Below, piece by piece: positions 38,107 through 47,734 of a stretch of 64,000 bases of DNA (its first letter is position 1; each line of letters begins with the position of its first letter). Source of the stretch: Sipunculus nudus (Eukaryota > Annelida > Sipuncula > Golfingiida > Sipunculidae); NCBI GenBank assembly GCA_026874595.1, contig CM049317.1, forward strand, positions 22,270,882 to 22,334,881. Reading direction: 5' to 3'. A program made the position numbers and the translations under genes. The notes beneath the pieces are model-generated. The model made no database searches, was not told the DNA's origin, and saw only the letters and a list, made by a program, of their open reading frames with translations.

Positions 38107-40080
38107 CATGTGGGTTGTCCGAGAATGTATTAGTTTGCATTACACGATTTAATATAATAAAGATCTTCATATTATTATTTTTTTTATATTTAGCTTCAAC
38201 GCGTTTACATGTTATGTACACGCCATTTATACAAGATATGCCATTTACACACCATCAACATAAGTATATGTTATATACACGACATCAACACATACATATG
38301 CCATTAGGCCAGAACACGAAGCTGCCTGTTTTTCAAGTCCTTATAAATATTATAACGGGGTGGGTGTCATAGAGAATAGTAATCTCCTGGTGTAACGATT
38401 TATTTATCTTTGCTTGCAAAGCAGTGCCACAAAAAAGATCGGCATTTCATCCATTAGTAACTGTATATTACGCAACTGTGTCTATAAAGATATTACTTTC
38501 TTTAACTAATTTTTCACTGTAAATACGACCAACTTCGTGTAATGTCAGACAGCCTTAACTTATGTCAATTTAAGAATGTTGGAAGAAAGAAAGAGGATAC
38601 CTCTTTATGAGAACATAAGTCATCTGATACGATATGACGTAATGATTTGAATAATCGACAGGGCTTTCGGAAGCTGGATGTTTGGTTTAGAGATGTTCTA
38701 TGGTAATTTTCTTTATTAATAGTGTAGGATGTAAGCGACCCCTGACCTTTGCCCTCTCTTGTCTTCTCCCCTGGAGGCATGAAGTAAGCCTTCGGATCGA
38801 AGATCTGGTCAAAGATGGCTTTTGGATTCGGATGGTGGAAAAATTTGTGGAACTTATTCAACTGGGAAATAATCTGCTCCTCATCAGGTCCTGGGAGCGA
38901 AAGATCTGCAATAAAGTACCGGAGTTTAAAAGCCATACAGTCATCACGAAATTACATCAATTTTTCTAATTAAAGATTAGTATCTCTCTAATGTCCATTC
39001 AGCTGCTCCGTTCAACGTTTTAACCGTGATCGTCTAGCATTAGAATACACATGTATTCTTCAGCATTATTTCCGATGATAATGTTTCATACAATTATCTA
39101 TTGATATATCCTTTAACAGAACAGAATAAGGAGATAATACAACTGTTTTCATTAAGTCAAAGTGTAAGAAATCAGAGCTTACTACCATCCCTCTTAACTA
39201 TAAGTGGACTAACTTTACTTGGTAAAGTAAGGTGCCCCCCTGGCCGGGTTAACGTCCTCACTTGTTTCTTAGCGCTTGAATGGTACTTCACGCGGTCAAG
39301 TCACCTTGATCTGTTAAGGGCTAATTAGTGATCGACATAAAGGATAGTTCCCGCCGCAGTCGTTGTAGCTCGTTGACTATCACATTAACTAATCCAATGA
39401 AAGTATATATTTTTGACTTATTAATGATAACCGTTATTTTTTTAGAAAGACCTTTGGTAATTTAAAGCGTAAGTTGCTGTGTTGGTTTATTTTATCTGTG
39501 GCCAATATCTCTCAAAAACACACACTTAAATGAAAAAAAACTATTGTTTCTATTTTTCAAAGCATAACCCCTAAAGCGCTGTCAAAAGACTTAAAAGTCG
39601 AAAAAGGGACGAATCATAAAAATTTATAAAGGGTCTGGATGTGTATTTGCTATTTATTTGATATAATTTCTTCCTACAACGGTACGGGAAAGAAAAAAAA
39701 TGCAAGTAAACGCTCAAGATGTTGGACTGCGAATTTTTTTTTTAGTTGGTTTACAACACGAATTGTTTGATACAGATTTGCATGGAATATTGGAAAATTA
39801 AGCTACTAAATGTTAAATCTTGTTTAAAGTAGCTGTAGCAGACAGAACCCCGAATTCTTAAACATAGCACCAATTAGAAGTTGGTTCTCTTCAGGAGTGG
39901 CTAGACGCAAATACACATATACCTAAACCTTGAACCATTAACTGCATTCTGATTCGACTAGATTTATAAAAGATATAAATAATCCCACACAATTCAAATA
40001 TCCCACTTGCCTTCGCGGATTCGTCCTGACACTAACGCCAACACAAAGGCGGCGACCACAGCTGCCTGAACGAGAGCCAT
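36556..40080 (-). CDS. Secreted SnoaL/DUF4440-like (NTF2-fold) protein, 4 exons, 151 residues
   Basis: Exons on the reverse strand, in transcription order: 40080-40011 (70 nt), 38905-38747 (159 nt), 37163-37013 (151 nt) and 36631-36556 (76 nt). Splice phases 1, 1 and 2 agree and the total is 456 nt including TAG. Exon 1 encodes MALVQAAVVAAFVLALVSG, a clear signal peptide. The mature part contains a DPKAYFMPPGEKTREGKENI block, then IEVFGDIAIQVCRYE, then LETGRAIFVWKK and QWRILYNTW. This is the usual order in SnoaL-like/DUF4440 domains: 'A.yMPPg....G...I', 'd.A...G.Y', 'vWkk...W.i..d'. Intron 1 has a GC donor with the strong AAG|GCAAGT context. A TATA box lies ~63 bases upstream and AATAAA just downstream. 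These proteins have the cone-shaped NTF2-like fold; the ligand or enzymatic role is unknown here. The exon 3 acceptor (TTTTCTGAG) was chosen over CCAG 16 bases downstream because only it preserves frame. A LINE tail lies in intron 2. Confidence 0.87.
37250..37490 (+). mobile_element. Severely 5'-truncated LINE (last ~25 ORF2 codons and 3' UTR)
   Basis: A frame at about 37258-37335 encodes LRSMSSYSQFKSQLKTFLF followed by a stop, the usual LINE ORF2 C-terminal pattern. The 3' UTR holds GCGTTTAAGAGCACTCTGTG and ACGCTATATAAAATAAATTATTATTAATTATT (abbreviated), a tail type common to CR1/L2/Jockey-like LINEs. It lies in intron 2 of the SnoaL-like gene, in the opposite orientation. Confidence 0.65.
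37500..38110. repeat. Simple and palindromic AT-rich intron sequence with (TA)n
   Basis: TA microsatellite at 38069-38105, ATT runs near 37835 and 38052, and several 'CAGGCCCG'/'TCGGGCTCAT' words at 37880-38030 echo those near 27450 and 27590. Part of intron 2 of the SnoaL-like gene. Confidence 0.5.
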
Positions 40081-40142
40081 GCTTCTGCTTTCAGCTGACA
40101 ATACCGTTGTGAGCAAATGTACAGGATCGGTGGGTACAGCCG

Positions 40143-40150
40143 TTTATATA
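40143..40150 (-). promoter_or_regulatory. TATA box of the SnoaL-like gene
   Basis: Reverse-strand CTTATATAAACG lies 63 bases upstream of the ATG, predicting a start near 40115 and a 5' UTR of ~35 bases. About 36 bases further upstream is the 12-bp perfect palindrome ACATTCGAATGT (40186-40197). Two tandem near-copies of TTAACATRCTTA(A)CAG lie at 40245-40275. Confidence 0.65.
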
Positions 40151-40437
40151 AGCCTGGTAACGAGGCCAGAACACACATTCGTTTTACATTCGAATGTTTA
40201 TCTAAATGATCGTTTTTTTTTCAGTCAATGAACGGAATCTCAGGTTAACATGCTTAACAGTTAACATACTTACAGTTGTTAAATGAAAACTGGGCTAATG
40301 TATACATCAGCATAAACTGTTTAAGCGATGCAAGGAATTGGTGATTTTAATTCACGTGCCATTGTAGTACATGCCTGCTCCTCGGTGTAGTACATACCAA
40401 CACCACAGGTTTAACCCTTGCTTCGCAAAGCGCACAG

Positions 40438-41525
40438 GTGTTGACCGAGGTGCTGCAAACGGGTGTTGTGCGAGGTGCTGCAAACGGTTGTTGAGAGAAG
40501 TTCTGCCAGCGGATGTCCAGTGAGGTAACGCCAGCGAGTGTGCAGTGAGGTGTCGCTAGCGGGTGTCCAGTGAGATGCCGCCAGCGGATGTCCAGTGAGG
40601 AGCTGCCAGCGGTTGTCCATTGAGGAGCTGCCAGCGGGTGGACAGTGAGGTACTGACAGCCATTGTCCAATGTGGTGCTGACAGCCATTGTTGCTGGCCG
40701 GAGTCCAGTGAGGTGCTGCAACCCAGTTTCAAGTGAGGTGCACCCAACCGGTTTCAACTGAGATGCTGCCAGCCGATGTCGAGTGTGATGCTGACGGCCG
40801 GTGACCAGCGTGATGCTGCCAACCAGTGTCCAGTGAGGTGTTGCGAGCCGGTGTCCAATGAGGTGCAGCCAGTGGGTGTCCAGGGAGGTGCTGCAAGTGG
40901 GTGTCCAGTTAGGTGCAGCCAGCCGGTGTCCAGTGACGAGGTGCTGGCCAGTGTCCAGTAAGGTGCTACCACCCAGTTTCAAGTGAGATACATCCAGCCA
41001 ATGCCGGTATCAAGTGAGATGCTGCCAGCCGATGTCCAGTGTGATGCTGCCACCCGGTGTACAGTGTGATGCTGCCAGCCAGTGTCCAGTGAGGTGCTGA
41101 GAGGCTGTGTCCAATGTGGTGCAGCCAGTTGGAATCCAGAGATATGCAGCAAGCCGGTGTCAAGTGAGGTGCCAGTCGATGTCCAGTGAGGTGCCGCCAG
41201 CGGATGTCCAGTGAGGAGCTGCCAGTGGTTGTTGAGTGAGGTGCTGACAGCCATTGGCGAGTGACGTGTTGCTGACCGGTGTCCAGTGAGGTGCTCCCAC
41301 CCAGTTTCAAGTGAGGTGCAGCCGGTATCAAGTTTGATGCTGCCAGCCGATGTCTAGTGTGATGCTGCCAGCCGGTGTCCAGTATGATGCTGCCAGCCGG
41401 TGTCCAGTGAGTTGCTGCCAGCGGGTGTCCAGTGAGGTGCTGACAGCGGGCGCTCAGTGAGGTGCTGCCACCGGGTTTCCAGTGAGATGCCACCAGCCAG
41501 GGTCAAGAAAGATGCCGCCAGCCGG
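40438..41525 (-). repeat. 25-bp minisatellite, about 43 units
   Basis: The forward unit is 25 bases beginning GTGTCCAGTGAGG and ending TGCCAGC(G/C)G, repeated for 1,088 bp with ~10-30% divergence. One unit at about 40690 is shortened. Since 25 is not a multiple of three, the frame shifts every unit. The reverse-strand consensus has no stop in any frame, so frames of 211 and 175 codons arise (40982-40347 and 41493-40966) made of the rotating octamers PLAAPHWT, AGSTSLDT and RWQHLTGH. These frames are by-products of the unit unless transcription is shown. The array starts ~290 bp upstream of the SnoaL-like gene's TATA box. Confidence 0.9.
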
Positions 41526-41529
41526 GGAC

Positions 41530-42087
41530 TAGTATCGCTAGTTCAAAAGATCTAAGTTTTATTTAATGTCTGCCAGTCTATCTAGTGAGGCGTAGCAGGC
41601 TTGGAACCCCATCTGGTAGGTGATTTTGAACTCTGTATCTTTAATGTTCTTTTAATATACTCTTGTTGTTTGACCACTGACTTGTGATTTGTTGTGTGCC
41701 TGTGTACTGATACGTTGAGTGGTCCATCAAAACCACACAATCTCTACTTTAGCACTTTAAACCAAAGGCAACCCGGACCGTCACTTGGTAAGGGCAACCT
41801 TTCCCTTGGGCGCCAGATAGGGGTAATCTTGAAGTATGGCTCGTTTCAACACCACGTATTGTTAGGCGTTCACAATCTAACCAGCATTGTTGGACGTTCA
41901 CAATCTAACCAGCTGCTGTGTGCGTGTTAATATGATAGTCCTGTTTTAAAAATATTTTTTTTACCAGGAATTCCAATAATGAGAATTTTAAATCTCTCCA
42001 TGTAGGCATACTGAATGCAACAGAGAAGGATTATAAATAAAGTAACTGAAAGTCAATGTGCTCTTGATATTTTAGAAATCGGTCATT

Positions 42088-42148
<61 letters not shown>

Positions 42149-42206
42149 GCACACACATTTGTATGAACACTGTGTTATAGGTGCTCAACTCTTAAAAATA
42201 GGGTTC
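41530..42206. other. Gene-free sequence with (TA)n tract
   Basis: Contains the TA microsatellite at 42090-42145 and a direct repeat of GTTCACAATCTAACCAGC (41868-41912). Nothing else recognised. Confidence 0.4.
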
Positions 42207-44150
42207 TTAAAAAAAGGGTAAGTCTTTATCATAATCCTCTATTGCAATATAGCATAATACATTCTCTATTAAAATGTCGTGTAGCGTGCCCATCCATGCA
42301 TTTAGATCTCCAAAAATAATTATTTGTATGTAACCATGAGTTTTTAACAATTCAATAAATATATTTTCAATCCTAGTTATACAATTTTGCTCCTCAAATA
42401 GATTGTAAATAACATAATATTCAGAGGCAACATATGTTGCTACTATCACAATATCTTTATCAAATCCTAGATTTGGACCATTTAACATGAAAATGACAGT
42501 ATCCACATACTTAGGTTATAACTTGCTTAAAACACCTCTTTAAAAAAAAAGAACCCCTTCACTTTTAACGTTTGAGCGTGAACGAGAATATCCTGTGTAG
42601 CCAAAAACATCATCAATAAAATCATCTGTAAGTTTGCCCACGTTTCAGTTAGAGCGATAATATTATACTGAGTAACACTTTATTGAGCAAAGGTAATGTC
42701 TTTCTTGACAATTTTGAAACCATTAACATTCCAAGACATAATCTTTAAAACATCATTAAAATGTTTAGCAGTTTTGTTGAGTATCTGATACTCACCTAAT
42801 TTATCCATATTGTTAGTCGTTTTGCAGTGTGGTGCAATATTCAAATTTTGTGCATTAAGGGCAAGGTTGATGAACCGGAATAAAGAGATTGATAAATATT
42901 ATTATCTGTGAAATTATCTGTGACATTTTCATCACCTGTGTTTACATTCATATTTAGAGTTAAGTATCTAGTTGAATGATATACCCCACTGTCTACATTG
43001 TTGTCTGCTGAGGAACTATGACAAGATTGCTGGTTACATGTTTTACAAATAAGTCTTTTATCATTTTTACCCAATTCCATCACATCATCAGGGTCACCAT
43101 TTACTGTGTCGCACTCATATTCATTTGACATATCACATACATTATTTTCATTCCTCCTATAATCTCTAACATAAGTTTTATTACAAAAAAACTTATGATT
43201 ATAGGTGGAGCATAAAGAAGTGTGGTCACTGTATGTAATACTTTGAATTGTCTCTTAATGATCTAATAATATACATGGAGGCTTACAAGAAGTTTTATGT
43301 TGGGTTGTATAGTAATCAATAACCAGAATGATATTCGTGTGATTCCTGGCCCTGGCCCCACCTTTATTCATTTCAACTATTGGCTGATATGTCAAGTCTT
43401 GCAGTTGTGGTGGATTCACGGTTCATACTTCTTGTTTGGATGCATTTAACATAATTATTTTCAGCATCCCATACATACACAATGTTCTCTGTGATATGTT
43501 TGTCATATTTAAGTTGGGCTCTCATATCGTCATTCCGTGCTTCAAGTAATTTCGGTTGAAGTCATCTCCTGGCTTCTCTGACACGTTCAGAAAAGTCCTC
43601 CTGTATACAAGAACACATGAGAGTTGGACTTTTTCGGTTCCTTCGTGCGAGGCTCAAAACTCTCTCCTTATCTTTATAGCTGCCATACTTGGCAATTATC
43701 CGATGAGCTCTCTAAGCATTTACATCTTTCTCGCTTTCCTGATGATTCATATCTTGCTACATTACCTTTCTGACTATATATCACACGATCTCAATGAATC
43801 TGGACCATTTTCCTCTGGTACAGAAAAAATATCAAATTGTCCCTTTAAGACTGCTCCTCAAGCTTATCAACTTTTGTTCTCAGTCTACTTTTCTCTTATT
43901 TTATTTCTTTAATCTGATTTTGAAGCCTTGTCATCTTGGGATGCATGTCTTTCACCCCATCAAATAAATTATCATCAGTGGTCCAGGTATTACATCATGT
44001 TCGGGTTGAATATTAGTAGAGCTCGGAGGGTCCATCACTGATTGTTGGGGTTTGCGTTGGCCTTTTCGGTTTTGGAACGATGTTGCGCTAGGGTTTAATT
44101 TATACTGTACCCTATCATCGCTCACTTCCCCGGTGTCCTGAACATTGCCG
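42207..44150 (-). mobile_element. Decayed L1-like non-LTR retrotransposon (ORF1 and start of ORF2)
   Basis: On the reverse strand, fragments of an L1-type ORF1 protein are seen at about 43750-43385: KYGSYKDKERVLSLARR, then IQEDFSERVREARR, a stop, then LQPKLLEARNDDM. This follows the Transposase_22 (L1 ORF1p) pattern 'II.KF..YKDKE..L..AR......I.EDFS..V...R..L.P.L..AR'. Further on, 42745 to 42207 carries an AP-endonuclease start (IMSWNVNGFKIVKKDI, then IIALTETW). After frameshifts comes LGFDKDIVIVATYVASE and the catalytic GDLNAWMG. Between them lies a Cys/His-bearing linker (CKTCNQQSCHSS at 42841-43131). Stops and frameshifts are frequent. The element ends abruptly at 42207, inside the endonuclease domain, so the reverse transcriptase is missing. 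The 5' boundary near 44150 is approximate. Confidence 0.7.
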
Positions 44151-44650
44151 CTGCTGTCTCATTCCGATCTGTCCTGGCTGGCGCTCCTAGTGACCTGGAC
44201 ATGAGGTAACGGTGTTGGCTGGTCGGAGCGAGCGTAGAATCCTGTCTACATTGAAGAAGGTTGAAAACTAATAAAGTTTCTTGAAGTGCTTCGTATTCTG
44301 TATTGCTTTCTATGTCCCGTGTCCTTCGTTGTCTAACATTGGTTGTATCTGCAGTCTGAAACATGAGAGAAAATATGTGAATTATTAGGGCATTGAGAAC
44401 ATGCAAAGATGAGATATCAGAATTAGATTCGAAAAAAAAAAGACCGCCGTCTGCGTAACCAACTAAATAAAGAGCGAGCGGAAAGCCATGGATATTTAAA
44501 TCTATGCAAACTATTGCGCCTGAGTAACTCCGTAAATGTCCACCAGAGGTCACTGTGCTTCGGGGGTCGATTCTCCAAAGTGAAAAATGGTACATATAAT
44601 TTGTTTCAGTTAGGGGTAGCATTTTAGATTGGTAAATGAGAATGTGAAGC
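44124..44650 (-). other. Open reverse frame next to the L1-like element, perhaps its 5' UTR
   Basis: A 176-codon frame (44652-44122) includes an acceptor-like TCTCATGTTTCAG near 44360. After it comes a polar stretch with TTNVRQRRTRDIESNTEYEA, ending MFRTPGK just before the ORF1 region. It may be retrotransposon leader sequence or a host exon interrupted by the element. No family is recognised. Confidence 0.25.
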
Positions 44651-45363
44651 AAAATAATTTTAAGCAGAATGCGTGGTAAAAGACAGTAGGAATAAATGAA
44701 ATGGGGGTTGCCACCCCTAAAGCTCCATTAAGGTCAAGCTTGTGGATTGTTATGTAAGACGTCAGCATAGTTTGTGCATAAAGGAACACAAAAAAAAGTG
44801 AGGTTGAGGTTGAGATGACAAGAAACAGCAAAAATATGCAGTCCACATATAAAGGACAGGACTGAATACAGTTCAGTTTTTATTAATGAATAGTTTTACA
44901 TGTCTTATGGCGATTATTAGACGGCTGGTCTTGACTCAGGCTGGTAGCGGCGCTGCACTTTGGCGGCGGGCCGAGATTCAGTTCAACATCCGCTCATGGT
45001 CATGGAAGCACAGCTAAACAAGTGGCCAACTGCAAGGTTAAGGCCACTCCTGTCAACAGTATGGCGGGCACTCTGAATTTCTCTTTCAACTTTGTCTGTA
45101 GAAAGGAACCTATTCGCGCTTTCCAAATTTCAATGCCTACCCCACTTGGTAGAATGTGGTCATATATTTAGACTTGTATCATGTGGGGTCTTAAATTAAT
45201 GTCCATACACAAAATTCTAAACTTTATTTCAGGAGCACAAGTGCTGTGCAACCTGCCGGTTTAAAATCACGTGACCTCCTATCTTTCTTAGTTTCCTTTC
45301 TTTATTTTTAAAGATTGGTATTATTATTTTTACCAGTCACTCTTCTGGGATATGCTGACTTGC

Positions 45364-45654
45364 AGTTAAGCAAAATAAAATTATGGTTCTCAGGCACCGC
45401 TCGCGTCAATTTTAACTCCCGCGTCAACAATTTTTATTTTGATTTTCATCTTTCAGAATATAAAATAATACAACTTTGATATGATTTCTTTTGATATGTA
45501 GTGCTTTTACCTGTTTAGCAAAAAAATATGTTAATATCATATGACATTTTTATCGAAACATACAAAAAAAGGTAAAAATAAAAAAAAATCTCTCGCCCGC
45601 ACTTATTTCTGAAAATTAGTGCCTGAGAATTGTACCTCTTTTTTTGGCCTAACT
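45364..45654. mobile_element. MITE-like element, copy 1 (291 bp)
   Basis: Ends are inverted: left AGTTAAGCAAAA...GGTTCTCAGGCAC, right GTGCCTGAGAATT...GGCCTAACT. The inner 11 bp TTCTCAGGCAC match perfectly, and the outer AGTTARGC also pairs. The interior is AT-rich and noncoding and matches the copy at 60190 along its length (TAGTGCTTTTAMCTGTTWAGC, abbreviated). No clear target-site duplication. Confidence 0.65.
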
Positions 45655-45659
45655 AAAGT

Positions 45660-47270
45660 GTTTTTTTGCGACGGTCTTTATAAAACCATTTCAATATTAT
45701 TTTATGTCCGCACGCCATTTGTTTTAATCCTCAAACACTGTTATTGGTTAATTAATTATTTATCACGATGACCCTGATGACATATTCCTCCTTCTTTCCT
45801 ATCAAATGTTAAATTTATTTTCGATCATGGGCTGAGTCAGGGAATCTGCTAGATTTTTTAAGAAATGGTTAGAGTTGGTTTAAACTGGTAGCATTTTATT
45901 CATGCCTGACCAATAATATTTAGTGTTTTCAAATTTGTTTGTTCTGAGTTTTGCGATCTGTTAATTTTACTCAGTGCTCTAACCATTGAATTACTTTCTG
46001 ATATAGTGCTTGCTTGTTTCACTTAGCTTTCTGTTTCTAGCTTAGTCTAAAAATGTAACCCCCTTTTGACCTATGTTTAGATTGTTACTAATGTTTATTT
46101 TTTCCCACTTATTTGATACGTTTTGAGCCTCTCGGTGTTTTATTTTAGTCAACTGGTATGCTGTTAGGTTAATGTGATTTAATCCTGGGTATATATTTTT
46201 GACAAGTATCCATGAGATATTTTATTCTTTCCACATTCTACGATGTGGCTAAAAATGTCATAATTCTTATTCTGACCAGTCTCTGAGCTCTTAAATTTTG
46301 TATGATACCACTACATTTCATTGACTAACCTACACTGCCTGTCTGAGAATATTTGCATTAAAATCATATTTTAAACATGTTTAATGTTTAACCTTGATGA
46401 TATACTAGCACTAGCTAATACTTTAAGCCAATAACTACCTTGACTATGGATTGGCACATCTTTTAATAAGGGCTACGTCCATGGTTGTTTGACCTTCTAC
46501 TGTCAAAATTTTCCTTTTCATCTAGTGTTTTCACATCATTGGTTGTTTCCTTGGTCTCCCTATGAAGTTCAAGTTGTTCTTTCATTAATTCACAGGTTTA
46601 AGTGTAATATATACGATCTGTTGTGTGAGGATTAAAGCATTGACAATATTTCTTCTTGTTGTTCCCTCATCGGCAGGTTGTTCCGGTATATGCATGAAAC
46701 TTCCGGGGGTACATATACATAACCTACTACTAGGCCTGTGTCCAAACCTATTTACTAAGAGTAAATCACTGTACTATTACTGAATATGACTGGAAATTTT
46801 ATACTTCTATAACCACTTTTTGTAAATATCCGTACTATCTAGTTTTGTTTCACAGAAACAGCAAATTTCATAATTCTTCAGATTTTTTACGCATTGTAGG
46901 ATATATAGTTTATTCTTAATGTAAAAGAGATTAAATAATTGGACGTATAAGCTAGTTTCACGTAAGATTGTGCAAAATTAGGTTAATTGATTATTACAAC
47001 CTGAGTAGTTGTCACTAAGAGCAATGATGTTGTTTGAAGTAACAGCGTGGGTTTTTAATACTTAACTTAAAATAGTATGTAAAACTACAGAAATCTATTC
47101 CGGAATCGGACTACGTAAAAAGGACGTATTACACGCTTCCTCTAATTTTATATCCTGGTGTTATCCATGCCCGGTGACTTCTGCACCTGTAGGTCTTGTA
47201 TCATTCAACCGTGAAACCCCCGAAAGGATGTTTTTGCGTTAAACACTGCCTTGACATTGCTCCTGCAGAG
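45660..47270. other. Gene-free AT-rich sequence
   Basis: No exon, repeat copy or RNA gene recognised on either strand over 1.6 kb. Confidence 0.35.
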
Positions 47271-47390
47271 CGCTCACCCTGGGTGCGGCCCGATCATAAA
47301 AAAAAAAAACCACACTAGGTTGCCTGAAATTCGAACTCACGATCTCCCTACTTTGAGTTACCTCAGAGCCACAGACGCTTTTACAAATGA
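47270..47390 (-). mobile_element. tRNA-headed SINE fragment
   Basis: Reverse strand carries an A-box-like TGGCTCTGAGGT (47371-47360) and a B-box-like GAGTTCGAATTTC (47338-47326) at polymerase III spacing, then a T/A run and unrelated body. It cannot fold as a complete tRNA, so a SINE head is more likely than a tRNA gene. Confidence 0.5.
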
Positions 47391-47734
47391 GAGAATTGAC
47401 AATTTCCTTACTTTGACCTGATGCTATCCAACTTTCTTGTATGTGCGTGCTGACATCCTGAATATTTAAAACATATTATCTCATAAACCTTGTAAACCGG
47501 GCTTTTTTACCGGGGTTGGGGAGATTTATGAAGGAGATGAGGAATGTCGGCTTATTTTTTATTCTAAAAGTTAAAAGAAAATAAAAATTTTTTTGTGGGA
47601 TACTGTCTCAATAAGTTATGCACAAATATCTTAACATTTATTTTGTGGCGCTGTGCTCATGGGAAGAAATTCATAAATCGATATGTTTACTTTGAAGACC
47701 TGGTCAGTGATGATGTATATATTTGCGAACCAGG

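Noticed and set aside
38565-38936. 123-codon reverse frame as a stand-alone gene
   Set aside because: Only its central part (38905-38747) is exon 2 of the SnoaL-like gene; both ends of the frame are intron sequence.
40347-41493. Reverse frames of 211 and 175 codons as a repeat-protein gene
   Set aside because: They follow wholly from a 25-bp unit that lacks stops in all reverse frames; no promoter, splice or domain evidence.
43556-43912. 118-codon forward frame
   Set aside because: Antisense to the L1-like ORF1 remnant, whose motifs are on the reverse strand.
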